This document shows, piece by piece, positions 26,031 to 34,044 of a DNA stretch of 64,000 bases. Made by a program: the position numbers and the translations under genes. The stretch comes from DASUPK01 sp963833375 (GTDB lineage: Bacteria > Actinomycetota > Thermoleophilia > Solirubrobacterales > 70-9), in assembly GCA_963833375.1 (NCBI GenBank), contig CAWHXR010000004.1, positions 527,680 to 591,679 on the forward strand, given 5' to 3'. The notes under the pieces are model-generated. The model was not told the DNA's origin and searched no databases. It was given only the letters and a program-made list of their open reading frames with translations. Position 1 is the stretch's first letter, and every line of letters starts with the position of its first letter.

Positions 26031-26220
26031 ACTGCTCCAGGGCCTCGTGGATTGCCGATCTGGCGTCCGTGACGTCGAGCGCTTGCTCGGCTGGTACCTA
26101 AGACACCCTGAAGCGCGCGGGCCGGTCGGCAAGCAATCCCCTGGGGGGCCGATGGCGTAGTAGCTTGGGTCAGCTCGCCAGGGAGCCCCCGGAGATCTGA
26201 AGAAACGGTAAGGAGAACCC

Positions 26221-26791
26221 ATGCGTCAGAGCCGCCGTTCCATCCTCGTGCTCGCCAGCGTTCCGATACTCGCGGTCGCGCTCGCCGCATGCGGCAGCAG
26301 CAACAACTCCAGCAACTCCAGCTCCACGGCCGCGACCAACGCCGGCCTCCGGCGGCACCGTCTCGGTGCAGTCCGTGGGTGGGGTGGGCGATGTCCTGGT
26401 CGATTCCCACGGGAACTCGCTCTATACGAACAATCAGGACAGCGGCTCCAAGGTCGCCTGCACCGGCCAGTGCACCAGCATCTGGCTGCCCCTGGCGGCG
26501 CCCTCGAGCGGTCAGCCGACCTCGAGCGATTCCTCGGTTCAGGCAAAGCTCGGCGTCGTGAAGTTGCCCGACGGCAGCAGCCAGGTCACCTTCGGCGGCA
26601 AGCCTCTCTACACGTTCGTCCAGGACAGCCCGGGTCAGGCCACCGGCAATGGCGTCACCGACAGCTTCGGCGGCACCAGCTTCACCTGGACCGCGGCGAC
26701 CACTGGCGGCAGCGCCAGCGGCGCAGCCTCCAGCGGCGGTGCGAGCTCCAGCACCAGCGGCGGCTCGTCCGGGGGCGGCGGAGGCTACTAG
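26221..26791 (+). pseudogene. lipoprotein with secreted repeat domain (Lipoprotein_15-like), one frameshift
   Basis: Lipoprotein signal with lipobox ALAAC, then a Ser/Asn linker. One extra G near 26344 shifts the frame; the other frame continues with VLVDSHGNSLYTNNQDSGSK, ACTGQCTSIWLPL and FGGKPLYTFVQDSPGQATG, the paired short repeats of the family of secreted repeats with unknown function (PF03640). A Gly/Ser tail ends it. The single indel could be an assembly error, in which case the gene is intact (about 189 residues). Confidence 0.7.
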
Positions 26792-26860
26792 GACTCAGCC
26801 CGGGCGACTCGATCGCCGAGGGACCTCGCGCGTGAGTAGCGAGCGCCAGTTCGGAAGCGC

Positions 26861-26903
26861 TCCTTTCCATGCAAAGCAGATAGCCGCTTTTCGTCCAAAG
26901 CGG
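26861..26903. repeat. double-hairpin repeat
   Basis: CTCCTTTCCATGCAAAGCAG and CCGCTTTTCGTCCAAAGCGG. The second hairpin abuts the stop codon of a SnoaL remnant. Confidence 0.85.
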
Positions 26904-26945
26904 CTATTCGGACAGCCCAGCGGCGTCGAGGGCGGCGCCCTCCGA
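26904..26945 (-). pseudogene. SnoaL C-terminal relic
   Basis: Encodes GAALDAAGLSE and a TAG stop on the minus strand, the conserved SnoaL ending, with nothing upstream. It marks a SnoaL gene lost next to a repeat. Confidence 0.6.
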
Positions 26946-26958
26946 CGGAGAGAACGCC

Positions 26959-27915
26959 CTAGCTCTTCAGTTTCGTCTTCTTCGTCTGCGACCCCGGAGG
27001 CCCGCCCACGGGTGTGTAGACGGCCTTCACCTTGAGCTTCAACTTGCCCGAGTCCACGAGCTTTCCGATTGCGGACTTGGTCAGCTTGAGCGTCAGCCTC
27101 AGTTGCTGCTTGGTGTTTTCGGTGATGGTCCTGGTGACCGCCTTCAGGCTCTTCGCCGAGGCGGAGGCGAGCGCCTTGTCATTGGCCGAGCCGATCGCGA
27201 GGGTGCCGGCCCCGGGGACGGTCGCCGTCACCTTCACCTTCGTGTCGCCCTTCTGCTTGAGCTTGCCGAGCTGCAGTGTGTTCGGGCACCCGTTGAAGTT
27301 CCCGGCGGTGCCCACGCACTTGTCCTGGGTCTCGTCGCCGAAGCCGTCCTGATCGGCGTCTGGCTCGACCGTCGCCGCGAGGTTCAGCAAGAACGCGCCG
27401 ACCGTGCCGAACGAGACCGAGCTGCCGATCGGAGGATCGGGCTGCGCGGGGCCGCTGGACGTCGCCACGTCGCCGGTACTCCCAGTTCTCCGGCAGGAGA
27501 TGGGAGCAGCAGTCAATCGGAAGCCGAGGATGTCGCCGCCTTCGACCTCGATCCGGGTCGCGAACGTATTGACCCCCGCAGCGGCCAGCGTCTCGAAATC
27601 GCTCTGTCCAACGGTCAGGTAGGTGTTTGGGGCGGTCTTTCGGAAGACCTTCAGGCGCAGCTGGGCAGTCGCGAGCGCTGGACCGCGGTCGTGGCTCCAA
27701 GACGTGATCACCCCACCGCCGGCCGGGACGACGTAGGTCGGGCTGCCGACTGCGGTCGAGTCCTGTGCCCAGGTGAAGTCCGGAGGGCAGTCTGCGGCAC
27801 CGTTCCCGCCAGTGGCGCCAATCGTCACCGCCGCCCTGGCCGGCGGGGCGCTGACCGCCAGGGACAACGCCACGAGAGAGACGCCGAGAGCCGAGGAACG
27901 AAGAAGCGCGGGCAC
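26959..27915 (-). CDS. secreted Lys-rich surface protein, paralogue B
   Basis: 318 residues. Signal peptide SLVALSLAVSAPPARA, then TYVVPAGGGVITSWSHDRG, LKVFRKTAPNTYLTVGQSD and TRIEVEGGDILGFRL as in paralogues A and D. A thrombospondin-type-3-like segment EPDADQDGFGDETQDKC (Ca2+ binding) leads to a Lys-rich C-terminal domain ending KKTKLKS. Extracellular; function unknown. It lies just upstream of a SnoaL gene on the same strand but beyond a hairpin. Confidence 0.7.
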   Translation of the reverse strand: MPALLRSSALGVSLVALSLAVSAPPARAAVTIGATGGNGAADCPPDFTWAQDSTAVGSPTYVVPAGGGVITSWSHDRGPALATAQLRLKVFRKTAPNTYLTVGQSDFETLAAAGVNTFATRIEVEGGDILGFRLTAAPISCRRTGSTGDVATSSGPAQPDPPIGSSVSFGTVGAFLLNLAATVEPDADQDGFGDETQDKCVGTAGNFNGCPNTLQLGKLKQKGDTKVKVTATVPGAGTLAIGSANDKALASASAKSLKAVTRTITENTKQQLRLTLKLTKSAIGKLVDSGKLKLKVKAVYTPVGGPPGSQTKKTKLKS

Positions 27916-27986
27916 CTGAACCGACCCTAATTCGGCGTGGAGTAGGAGTCAATGCGATGGGGCTAAGCCAGTCCTATCGCTCGTAG

Positions 27987-28006
27987 CCGCTTTTCGTCCA
28001 AAGCAG
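27987..28006. repeat. half repeat (TCGTCC hairpin)
   Basis: CCGCTTTTCGTCCAAAGCAG, ending exactly at the stop codon of the SnoaL gene at 28007. Confidence 0.85.
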
Positions 28007-28408
28007 CTACTCGGACAGCCCGGCGGCTTCGAGGGCTTTCTCACGTGTCGCGTACTCGCGGCCACTGACGGCCTTGCCGTTGCGTAGGGCCCAGACCACG
28101 CCGAGGCGCATGTCGACCTCGGCCTCACTGCCTTTCATGCGCGCGGTGACATGGAGCATGGCGACGACCCGGTCCCCGACCTCGATCAGCTCCTCAACCT
28201 CGGCGCGAAGATCGTCGAACATCTCCACCCACTGCCCGTAATAGCCGCGCATCGCGTCATGGCCGCTGAAGACCCCTATGTCGTCGGGCGCGCCTTCGAT
28301 GGCCCGATGATCGACCGCAGGGTCCATGAACTCGAGCATTCCCTCCGGGCCCGAGCGGGCGAAGCCCTCATACATCCTGCTGATGACGTCGAGATTCTCC
28401 TGCGACAT
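28007..28408 (-). CDS. SnoaL-like protein, single, flanked by both hairpins
   Basis: 133 residues from MSQENLDVISRMYEGFARSG to KALEAAGLSE. Contains DPAVDHRAIEGAPDDIGVFS, MRGYYGQWVEMFDDLRAEVE and a VVAMLHVTARMKG strand. Start at 28408 by the family N-terminus and GATACT box. The clearest cassette in the window: TCGTCC hairpin at its stop, CCATGC hairpin 29 bp upstream of its start. Confidence 0.85.
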   Translation of the reverse strand: MSQENLDVISRMYEGFARSGPEGMLEFMDPAVDHRAIEGAPDDIGVFSGHDAMRGYYGQWVEMFDDLRAEVEELIEVGDRVVAMLHVTARMKGSEAEVDMRLGVVWALRNGKAVSGREYATREKALEAAGLSE

Positions 28409-28417
28409 CGCCCGCGC

Positions 28418-28423
28418 AGTATC
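28418..28423 (-). promoter_or_regulatory. GATACT box of SnoaL gene
   Basis: GCGAGATACTGCGCGGGCG before ATG with 9-nt spacing; the CCATGC hairpin begins 13 bp further upstream. Confidence 0.55.
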
Positions 28424-28436
28424 TCGCGGCGGAGTG

Positions 28437-28456
28437 CCGCTTTCCATGCAAAGCGG
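28437..28456. repeat. half repeat (CCATGC hairpin)
   Basis: CCGCTTTCCATGCAAAGCGG, perfect 7-bp arms (CCG/CGG version of the stem). Confidence 0.85.
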
Positions 28457-28497
28457 TAGGGCTGGCGCTGCCGCGTGACCGTCCGAATTTCCAGCCG

Positions 28498-28638
28498 CTA
28501 GAGACCCGCTTGAGAAGTTGGGGCGCCTGCACTCCTGCTTTCACGCCGGAGCGACAACGCCGCGAGCTCCGGCCCAGAGTGCCGGGCCAGGTGCGAGCCG
28601 ACGAACCCCGTGCCCCCCGTTATAGGCGTGGTGGTCAT
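28498..28638 (-). pseudogene. N-terminal fragment of an extended SDR / NAD-dependent epimerase
   Basis: MTTTPITGGTGFVGSHLARH is a classic Rossmann start with the GxxGxxG dinucleotide site, but only about 47 residues remain before unrelated sequence. No catalytic YxxxK follows. A truncated relic. Confidence 0.55.
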
Positions 28639-28721
28639 GGCCCGTGATAGAAACGCCGCGCATGAGCTGCTGGGTGTCCACAACAGAGCATGGCCCTCGG
28701 CCGAGCGCGAATATAGGTGCG

Positions 28722-29588
28722 ATGACCGGCCCGGCGATCGTTGCGGACACCACCTCCTACCTCCCCACCGAGCTGACCGAGCGCCACGGTGTGCAGCTGG
28801 TGAGCCTCTACGTGGGAATCGACGGCAAGCAGGAGCGGGAGTCGGAGATCTCCGACTACGACGACTTCTACGAACGGCTGCGAGCGAGCCGAGAGGCCGT
28901 GACCACCTCGCAGCCCTCGGTCGGCGACTTCATCTCGGTCTACGAGCCACTGCTCGCCGCGGGGCGCGAGATCGTTTCGGTGCACATCTCGGCGGGGATC
29001 TCCGGCACCCTCGAGGCTGCGGATCAGGCGATCGAGCGGCTGACCAGCGAAGGAAAGGGCGGCGAGCGGGTCCACACCGTCGATAGCCGCAGCGCGGCGG
29101 GCGGCACCGGGATGGTGCTGCTCGCGGCGATGATCGCCGCCAGCGGCGGCGCCGACGCGGAAGGGGTCGTCCGCCAGGCCGAGCGGGCACGCGACGCCGG
29201 GGGGATCTGGTTCTCGCTCGACTCGCTCGAGTACCTGCGCCGGGGCGGGCGGATCGGCGCCGCGCAGGCCCTGATCGGATCCACCTTGAAGATCAAGCCG
29301 ATCCTCACCTTCGCCGAGGAGGTGACTCCCGTCGGGCGGGTTCGGACCCGACCGCGTGCCGTGTCGCGGCTGATCGACTACGCCCGCCAGCGCCACGGCG
29401 AGGGGGCCGACGCCTGGGTCGTGCAGCACATCCGCGACCCCGAGTCCGCCGAGCAGCTTGTGCAGGCGTGTCGGCCGATTTTCGGCCGTGATCCTCTCTT
29501 CGTCTCCGAGGTCGGCCCGGTGCTCGGGGCCCACGCCGGGCCGGGGATGATCGGGATCGGCGCCTCGGTCGAGAGCGCCTTCGAGTAG
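28722..29588 (+). CDS. DegV family fatty-acid-binding protein
   Basis: 288 residues from MTGPAIVADTTSYLPTELTE. DegV motifs: the first DTTSYLP, VTTSQPSVGDFISVYE (lipid head-group binding T-S-Q-P), SVHISAGISGTLEAA, the DSRSAAGGTGM block and the C-terminal GPGMIGIG. DegV proteins bind a fatty acid and, in FakAB systems, present it for phosphorylation; no FakA is seen nearby. Length is normal. Start chosen at the Met directly before the family N-terminus. Confidence 0.9.
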   Translation: MTGPAIVADTTSYLPTELTERHGVQLVSLYVGIDGKQERESEISDYDDFYERLRASREAVTTSQPSVGDFISVYEPLLAAGREIVSVHISAGISGTLEAADQAIERLTSEGKGGERVHTVDSRSAAGGTGMVLLAAMIAASGGADAEGVVRQAERARDAGGIWFSLDSLEYLRRGGRIGAAQALIGSTLKIKPILTFAEEVTPVGRVRTRPRAVSRLIDYARQRHGEGADAWVVQHIRDPESAEQLVQACRPIFGRDPLFVSEVGPVLGAHAGPGMIGIGASVESAFE

Positions 29589-29811
29589 CCGCGCGCCCTA
29601 GGCAGGCTTCGGGTTCGCGGGCTTGTGCGTTCCGGCCCCTCGCGCACCTGCTTTGCGCGAGAATCGGGCGCCTTCGGAAGTGTCCCGCTTCCCAGGTGTT
29701 TGGTCCTTTTTCATAAGGCTGGCGCTGCCGCCCCTGGTCGTGGAGCTCTCGGGCCGCTCGGCGCTGCGCGATGGGCGTTAGTTCCGCTTTTCGTCTCTAT
29801 GAAGAAGGGCC

Positions 29812-29980
29812 GACTGTCAAGTAGCGGTCGGTGATCGGGTCAGGGTCCTCTCGTCGTTCGGGGGTTGGGAGCGGTGCTCATGTCTCTATGGCCTCCTCGG
29901 CGGGAGGATCAGGCGGAATCGGATGCTTCGCTCTCGGGCGCAAGTCCAAAAGGGCGGTCAGGCCGCCAGACGAAAAGCGG
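29812..29980 (-). ncRNA. predicted bridge RNA (seekRNA) region, copy a
   Basis: On the minus strand, CCGCTTTTCGTC (29980-29969) equals the left half of the insertion site and CTTTTGGAC (29952-29944) is complementary to its right half apart from one base. Between them is a hairpin GGCGG-CCTGA-CCGCC spanning the transposase stop codon. Further downstream, CATAGAGAC (29890-29882) is the complement of the element's left terminus plus core. The match to target and donor is seen directly; that the region is transcribed as a guide is inferred from the IS110/IS1111 family. Confidence 0.6.
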
Positions 29981-31001
29981 CGCCTCTCGGAGCGAAGGAC
30001 TGGTTGCGAGTGAGCATGTGCCAGATCGCGTGGGCAAGGCGGCGGGCGATCTCGATCTGGGCGACCTTGGCGCCCCGCTGCTTTCCGAGCCTGCGCTTGG
30101 TGCGCTGGTAGCGCTCTGCATAGGCCGGGTGGCGGAGCGCGTGCATGGTGGCCTCGACGAGCGCCCAGCGCAGGTAGGTGGGCCCGTGCTTGGAGAGCGG
30201 CCCGCGCCGGTCTGACTCGCCGGACTGCACCACCCTGGGGCAGAGGCCGGTGTAGCCGGTGAGCTTCTCGGGCGATGAGAAGCGGGAGATCTCGCCGATC
30301 TCGGCGGCGATCGTGAAGGCGAGCACCCAGCCGATTCCCGGGGCGCTCAAAAGCAGCGGGATGTAGGGGTGCTCGGCATGGCTCTCCCGCAGCGCGACGG
30401 TTGACGTCCTCGATCTGATCCTCGAGATCGTCGATCAGGGCGAGCGAGGCGCTGACGTTGCCTCGCCAGGGCTCGGGGACCTCGAGCCGAGCCAACAGCT
30501 CCCTGCCCTCGAGGCCGAAGAGATCGGTGACCGGGCAGGGCCGCCCGAAGTTGATCAGGGTCGAGTGGATCCGACACTTCAGCATCGAGCGGTGCTTCAC
30601 CAGGTGGAGGCGAAAGCGGGCGAGCTCGCGCTCCTCGCGAACCGCGGGGTCCGGCAGCCAGATCGCCGGCACCAGATCGCGCTGGGAGAGCACGGCCAGG
30701 ACCTTGGAGTCGATCTGGTCGGTCTTCAGGCCAGCGGCGCCAGGCCCTTCACCTTCTGGGCGTCCGCGATCTCGACCGACCAGCCCTCCTGCTCGAGGGT
30801 GTCGTGGACGATCCTGGCTCCGGTCATCGACTCGACGACGGCGCAGACCGGCTGGCGGTGGACCTCCTCGATTCGGCGGGCGAACGTTCTTAGCGAGTCG
30901 ACGTCGGGCGCGACCGTGAGCTGATCGAGGTGCTCTCCCTCGTCGTCCAGCAGGCAGACGTCGAGGCGCTTTCGGCTGAGATCCAATCCGGCGTGCAACA
31001 T
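29958..31001 (-). pseudogene. IS110-family transposase, copy a, two frameshifts
   Basis: Start MLHAGLDLSRKRLDVCLLDD with AAGGAGG 9 nt upstream. The N-terminal DEDD (RuvC-like) domain has D6 (or the D in LDLSR), E in VVESMTG, and D/D in KTDQIDSK; the C-terminal Tnp domain reads APGIGWVLAFTIAAEIGEIS and VVQSGESDRRGPLSKHG with the Ser region. A 1-nt deletion after LAPLA (30732-30736) and a 1-nt insertion at DVNRR (about 30400) break the frame, so no full protein can be made without recoding. Confidence 0.8.
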
Positions 31002-31093
31002 TTGCGTGGGCCTCCTTGGTGCTCGTTTCTAGGTGACACGAGCGTGCCACCGGGAGGCCCTTCTTCATGGCAGTCCAAAGCGATAGCTAGCGG

Positions 31094-31117
31094 CTACTCC
31101 CGCAGCCCGGGCGCTCC
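31094..31117 (-). pseudogene. SnoaL C-terminal relic
   Basis: CTACTCCCGCAGCCCGG encodes PGLRE and TAG on the minus strand, right after the reconstructed hairpin. The rest of the gene is gone. Confidence 0.55.
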
Positions 31118-31198
31118 GACTAGGCGCAGCAGGCAGACTCTCGGAGCGCTCGCACATGAGCGGCGGTCCGCCGGTAGGGTCGAGACGCGAGACAACCG

Positions 31199-31648
31199 AT
31201 GAGCACACCACCGACCACCTACGAGGTGCAGGCCCGGATCCTTCGGCCGGGCGTCTCCGAAATCCAAGCCAAGCAGGAGCGGATCTCCTTCGACAGCTCG
31301 CCGCAGATGGGCGACGAGCTGCCCGGGCCGGCGGAGCTGCTCTGCAGCGCCTTCGCCGCCTGCGTGCTCAAGAATGTTGAGCGCTTCAGCGAGATGCTTC
31401 CCTTCGAGCAGCACGGCGCATCGGTTCGTGTCACCGCCGAGCGCCAGCAGACCCCGCCCCGCTTCACCACAATCCACTACGAGCTGCGGGTGCTCACCAA
31501 CGAGCCGGAGGAGCGCGTCGATCTTCTGCAGCGAAACCTCGCCAAGTACGGCACGGTCTACAACACGCTCGCCGAGGTCTGCGAGGTGAGTGGCACCGTG
31601 ACGGCCGACCGATCCGGTCATGCCGAGGCCGGAGAGGGATCCGACTAG
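31199..31648 (+). CDS. OsmC-family peroxiredoxin-like protein
   Basis: 149 residues. OsmC/Ohr fold: GPAELLCSAFAACVLKNVER with the first catalytic Cys (Cys55, or Cys49) and AEVCEVSGTV with the second (Cys128). Such proteins reduce organic peroxides through two cysteines. Start at ATG 31199. The next small gene begins 2 nt after its stop, so the two are one transcript. Confidence 0.85.
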   Translation: MSTPPTTYEVQARILRPGVSEIQAKQERISFDSSPQMGDELPGPAELLCSAFAACVLKNVERFSEMLPFEQHGASVRVTAERQQTPPRFTTIHYELRVLTNEPEERVDLLQRNLAKYGTVYNTLAEVCEVSGTVTADRSGHAEAGEGSD

Positions 31649-31650
31649 CG

Positions 31651-31905
31651 GTGCCGAGTGATCCCCTTGAGGCGGCGCTGCTGCGGGTGACCTCGTCCGG
31701 CGCAGCGCTTACTGCAGAGATTGAGGACCTCACCTTGACCGCCAAGGAACTCTCCGAGAACCCGGGCGAATGGGAGCACTCGACGCGCTCGGCGCGGATC
31801 GCGGCCAGGCTGCGCGAAGTCGAGGAGCGCGAGGCCGACCTTGGGCTCGCCTGCCTTGAGCTTCAGTGCGAGTTGGTCCGCTGGGAGAACGGCCCTTCAG
31901 GCTGA
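31651..31905 (+). CDS. small hypothetical protein
   Basis: 84 residues with GTG start 2 nt after the OsmC stop. Mostly helical and acidic (AEIEDLTLTAKELSENPGEW, ARLREVEEREADLGLACLEL), possible coiled coil. No family recognised; the tight spacing suggests co-translation with the OsmC protein. Confidence 0.55.
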   Translation: MPSDPLEAALLRVTSSGAALTAEIEDLTLTAKELSENPGEWEHSTRSARIAARLREVEEREADLGLACLELQCELVRWENGPSG

Positions 31906-31997
31906 GCGTGCGACGAGCAGAGCACTCGCGCCTGCGGGCGGCGGTGAAGCGGCTGATGATGAAATTCAGCAGCAGCCGGGGCAGCTAACCGGATACC

Positions 31998-32042
31998 CCC
32001 TTTCCATGCAAAGCAGCGGTACTGCTTTTCGTCCAAAGCGGC
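31998..32042. repeat. double-hairpin repeat
   Basis: CCCTTTCCATGCAAAGCAG, spacer, CTGCTTTTCGTCCAAAGCGG. Uninterrupted copy 38 bp left of the IS481 element. Confidence 0.85.
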
Positions 32043-32079
32043 ACTACAGATCACACCGCTGAGCGAGGTCGGGAGGGAG

Positions 32080-33135
32080 CTCTAGATGTAGTTCCTAGCC
32101 ACGTTGTTCATCCGGGCCTCCTTGGAGGCTGGGGGTGTCAAGGCCACCCAGCACCAAGGAGGAACACCGGATGAAGCTCCACGCTAACGCGGCGCTCACT
32201 CTGAATCAGCGCAGACGTCTCGCCAGGAGGGTCGTCGAGAAAGGTTGGTCGATCAAGGCTGCGGCCGGCGCCGGCGAGACCAGCGAGAGAACCGCCACGA
32301 AATGGGTCACTCGCTACCGGGCCGAAGGCGAGCTCGGGTTCCTCGATCGCTCCTCGGCCCCGAAGCGGGTAGCCAACCGAACGCCTGAGGACCGCGTCCA
32401 GGTGATCGCCGCCCTGCGAAGGCTGCGCTTCTCGGGCCCCGAGATCGCCGAGCTGCTCGGGATGGCGCTCTCGACAGTCTCGGCGGTGCTCGGGCGGATC
32501 GGCATGGGCCGCCTTGGTCGTCTCGGCCTCGAGCCCGCCCGCCGCTACGAGCGCTCCCGCCCAGGCGAGCTGATCCACGTCGACGTCAAGAAGCTCGGGC
32601 GCATCCTGCGCCCCGGGCACCGAATCACCGGCAATCGTCGCTCCCGCGAGCTCAGCACCGGCGGCCTCGGGGTGGCCGGCTGGGAGTTCGTCCATATCGC
32701 GATCGATGACACCACCCGGCTTGCCTACGCCGAGGTTCTCGCCGACGAGAGGGCGACCACCGCCGTTGGGTTCCTGAGGCGGGCGCTCGCCTTCTATCGG
32801 GCCCACGGGGTCTCGGTCGAGGCGGTGATGACCGACAACGGCTCCGCCTATCGCTCCACCGTTCACGCCGTCGCCTGCCGGGGTTTGGGTCTAAGGCATT
32901 TGAAGACCAAGCCCTATCGCCCTCAGACCAACGGGAAGGCAGAGAGATTCATTCGGACGATGCTCGGCGGTTGGGCCTACGCGGCGCTCTATCGGGACTC
33001 GTCCGATCGCACCGCAGCCCTCTCCGGCTGGCTCAGCTACTACAACTTCGAGCGAAGACACGGCTCCCTTGGCCACAAGCCGCCCGGTGCTCGCTTAGCG
33101 GAGCTGAACAACCTGGTTGGGTCTTACATCTAGAG
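32080..33135 (+). mobile_element. IS481-family insertion sequence
   Basis: 1056 bp with imperfect terminal inverted repeats of 31 bp (24 matches): outer CTCTAGATGTA and inner GTTGTTCA on the left, mirrored at 33105-33135. One intact transposase. The right end overlaps the 3' end of the adjacent secreted-protein gene. No unambiguous target duplication is visible. Confidence 0.85.
32171..33133 (+). CDS. IS481-family transposase
   Basis: 320 residues from MKLHANAALTLNQRRRLARR, preceded by AAGGAGGAACACCGG. An N-terminal HTH (WSIKAAAGAGETSERTATKW), a second HTH-like PEIAELLGMALSTVSAVLGR, and an rve/DDE core: D in GELIHVDVKKLGR, D in AVMTDNGSAYRS, E in NGKAERFIRT. Ends near the right inverted repeat, with the stop inside it. 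All catalytic residues are present and the frame is intact, so the element may be active. Confidence 0.9.
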   Translation: MKLHANAALTLNQRRRLARRVVEKGWSIKAAAGAGETSERTATKWVTRYRAEGELGFLDRSSAPKRVANRTPEDRVQVIAALRRLRFSGPEIAELLGMALSTVSAVLGRIGMGRLGRLGLEPARRYERSRPGELIHVDVKKLGRILRPGHRITGNRRSRELSTGGLGVAGWEFVHIAIDDTTRLAYAEVLADERATTAVGFLRRALAFYRAHGVSVEAVMTDNGSAYRSTVHAVACRGLGLRHLKTKPYRPQTNGKAERFIRTMLGGWAYAALYRDSSDRTAALSGWLSYYNFERRHGSLGHKPPGARLAELNNLVGSYI

Positions 33136-34044
33136 CTTCTTCTTCAGCTTTACCTTCACCGACTGGGTGTTGGGGTTGCCATTTGTCGGGGTGTAGGTCA
33201 CCGCGACGTTGAGCTTCACCTTGCCGGTCTCGTTCAGCTTCCGCTTCTTCTTGCCCTTTGCCTTGATCAGCAGCTGCGCTGGCCCGGCGTCGACGGCCTT
33301 GCTGATCACGCCTCCGCTGGCGCTTGCAACCTTGGCGCCGTTCCCGGATCCGCTTAGGTCGCCCGGGTAGGGAAGGGTGAAGTGGAGCGTGGCCGTGCCC
33401 TTCTTCTTGTTGCGCGTGGTCCGGTCGAGCGTGAAGTTATTCGAGGGCGCCACCTCCGCGTTGAAGGCGAGTTCGCCGGTATAGGTGTTTGCGGGAGGAG
33501 CAGTCGCGCCGTCGGCGAGGAACCCAGGGTTGCCGAACTCGTAGACGGTCGAGCCAGTGACGCCACTGGCGAATGCCACGGAGGAGGTACTGTCGACGAG
33601 ATCGAGGCCGACGAAGTCGCCGGCTCGAATCGGCAGGTTGGCGCTCAAGGTCTGAAGCCCGGTACCCGGCGGTGTCACCGGTGTGCTGGTGCCAGCGCCC
33701 GTGAATTCGCCGCCCGGGGCCGGTCGGATCGCGCGGATGGCGAACCTACCCGTCGAGCTCGAGAACACCCTGACCCGGTAGCTGACGATCGTCCCGTTGA
33801 CCGGTGACGTGACTTGGCTCCCCGGCTCCCCGAGAGCGAAGTTGATCTCGGTGGCGGTTCCACCGAAGACCCCGGTGAACGACGCCGTCAGGGGGCTGCC
33901 TACGGTCACCGTGGCTTGGGCGCTTGAAGCCCCGATCAGCGCCCACGCGGCTCCCCCTGCAACGAGACCTGCAACGAGACACTGGCTAGCGCGTCGGGAC
34001 ACTCCTCGGATCTTGTTTGCAGCTCGGTCAACGCTCATCTTCAT
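33130..34044 (-). CDS. secreted Lys-rich surface protein, paralogue C, 3' end altered by IS481
   Basis: 304 residues. Signal-like N-terminus (CLVAGLVAGGAAWALIGASS), TVTVGSPLTASF, a VNGTIVSYRVRVFSSSTGRF strand pair, NLPIRAGDFVGLDLVD, then the same Lys-rich C-terminal domain as paralogue A (AKGKKKRKLNETGKVKLNVA). It ends KLKKKL where paralogue A has KLKKKR: the last codon and stop (CTC TAG) are supplied by the IS481 end. Surface protein of unknown role. Confidence 0.7.
   Translation of the reverse strand: MKMSVDRAANKIRGVSRRASQCLVAGLVAGGAAWALIGASSAQATVTVGSPLTASFTGVFGGTATEINFALGEPGSQVTSPVNGTIVSYRVRVFSSSTGRFAIRAIRPAPGGEFTGAGTSTPVTPPGTGLQTLSANLPIRAGDFVGLDLVDSTSSVAFASGVTGSTVYEFGNPGFLADGATAPPANTYTGELAFNAEVAPSNNFTLDRTTRNKKKGTATLHFTLPYPGDLSGSGNGAKVASASGGVISKAVDAGPAQLLIKAKGKKKRKLNETGKVKLNVAVTYTPTNGNPNTQSVKVKLKKKL

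Larger units (their letters stand above)
29796..31073 (-). mobile_element. IS110-family element (IS1111-like layout), copy a
   Basis: 1278 bp bounded by TC dinucleotides. Subterminal 13-bp inverted repeats ATGAAGAAGGGCC (29799-29811) and GGCCCTTCTTCAT (31056-31068). The transposase lies on the minus strand with 72 bp upstream and about 160 bp downstream, the IS1111-group arrangement in which the guide RNA is downstream. Nearly identical to copy b at 49040-50318, in the same orientation. Inserted in the loop of a dispersed hairpin. Confidence 0.85.
29784..31083. repeat. TCGTCC hairpin split by IS110 copy a
   Basis: Left half CCGCTTTTCGTC (29784-29795) and right half TCCAAAGCG (31074 onward) rebuild the TCGTCC hairpin when the insertion is removed, with TC present on both sides of the element. 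Confidence 0.8.

Noticed and set aside
30720..30740. Programmed frameshift in the IS110 transposase
   Set aside because: The two copies differ in direction (-1 versus +1) and there is no slippery heptamer; the intact relative has no shift.
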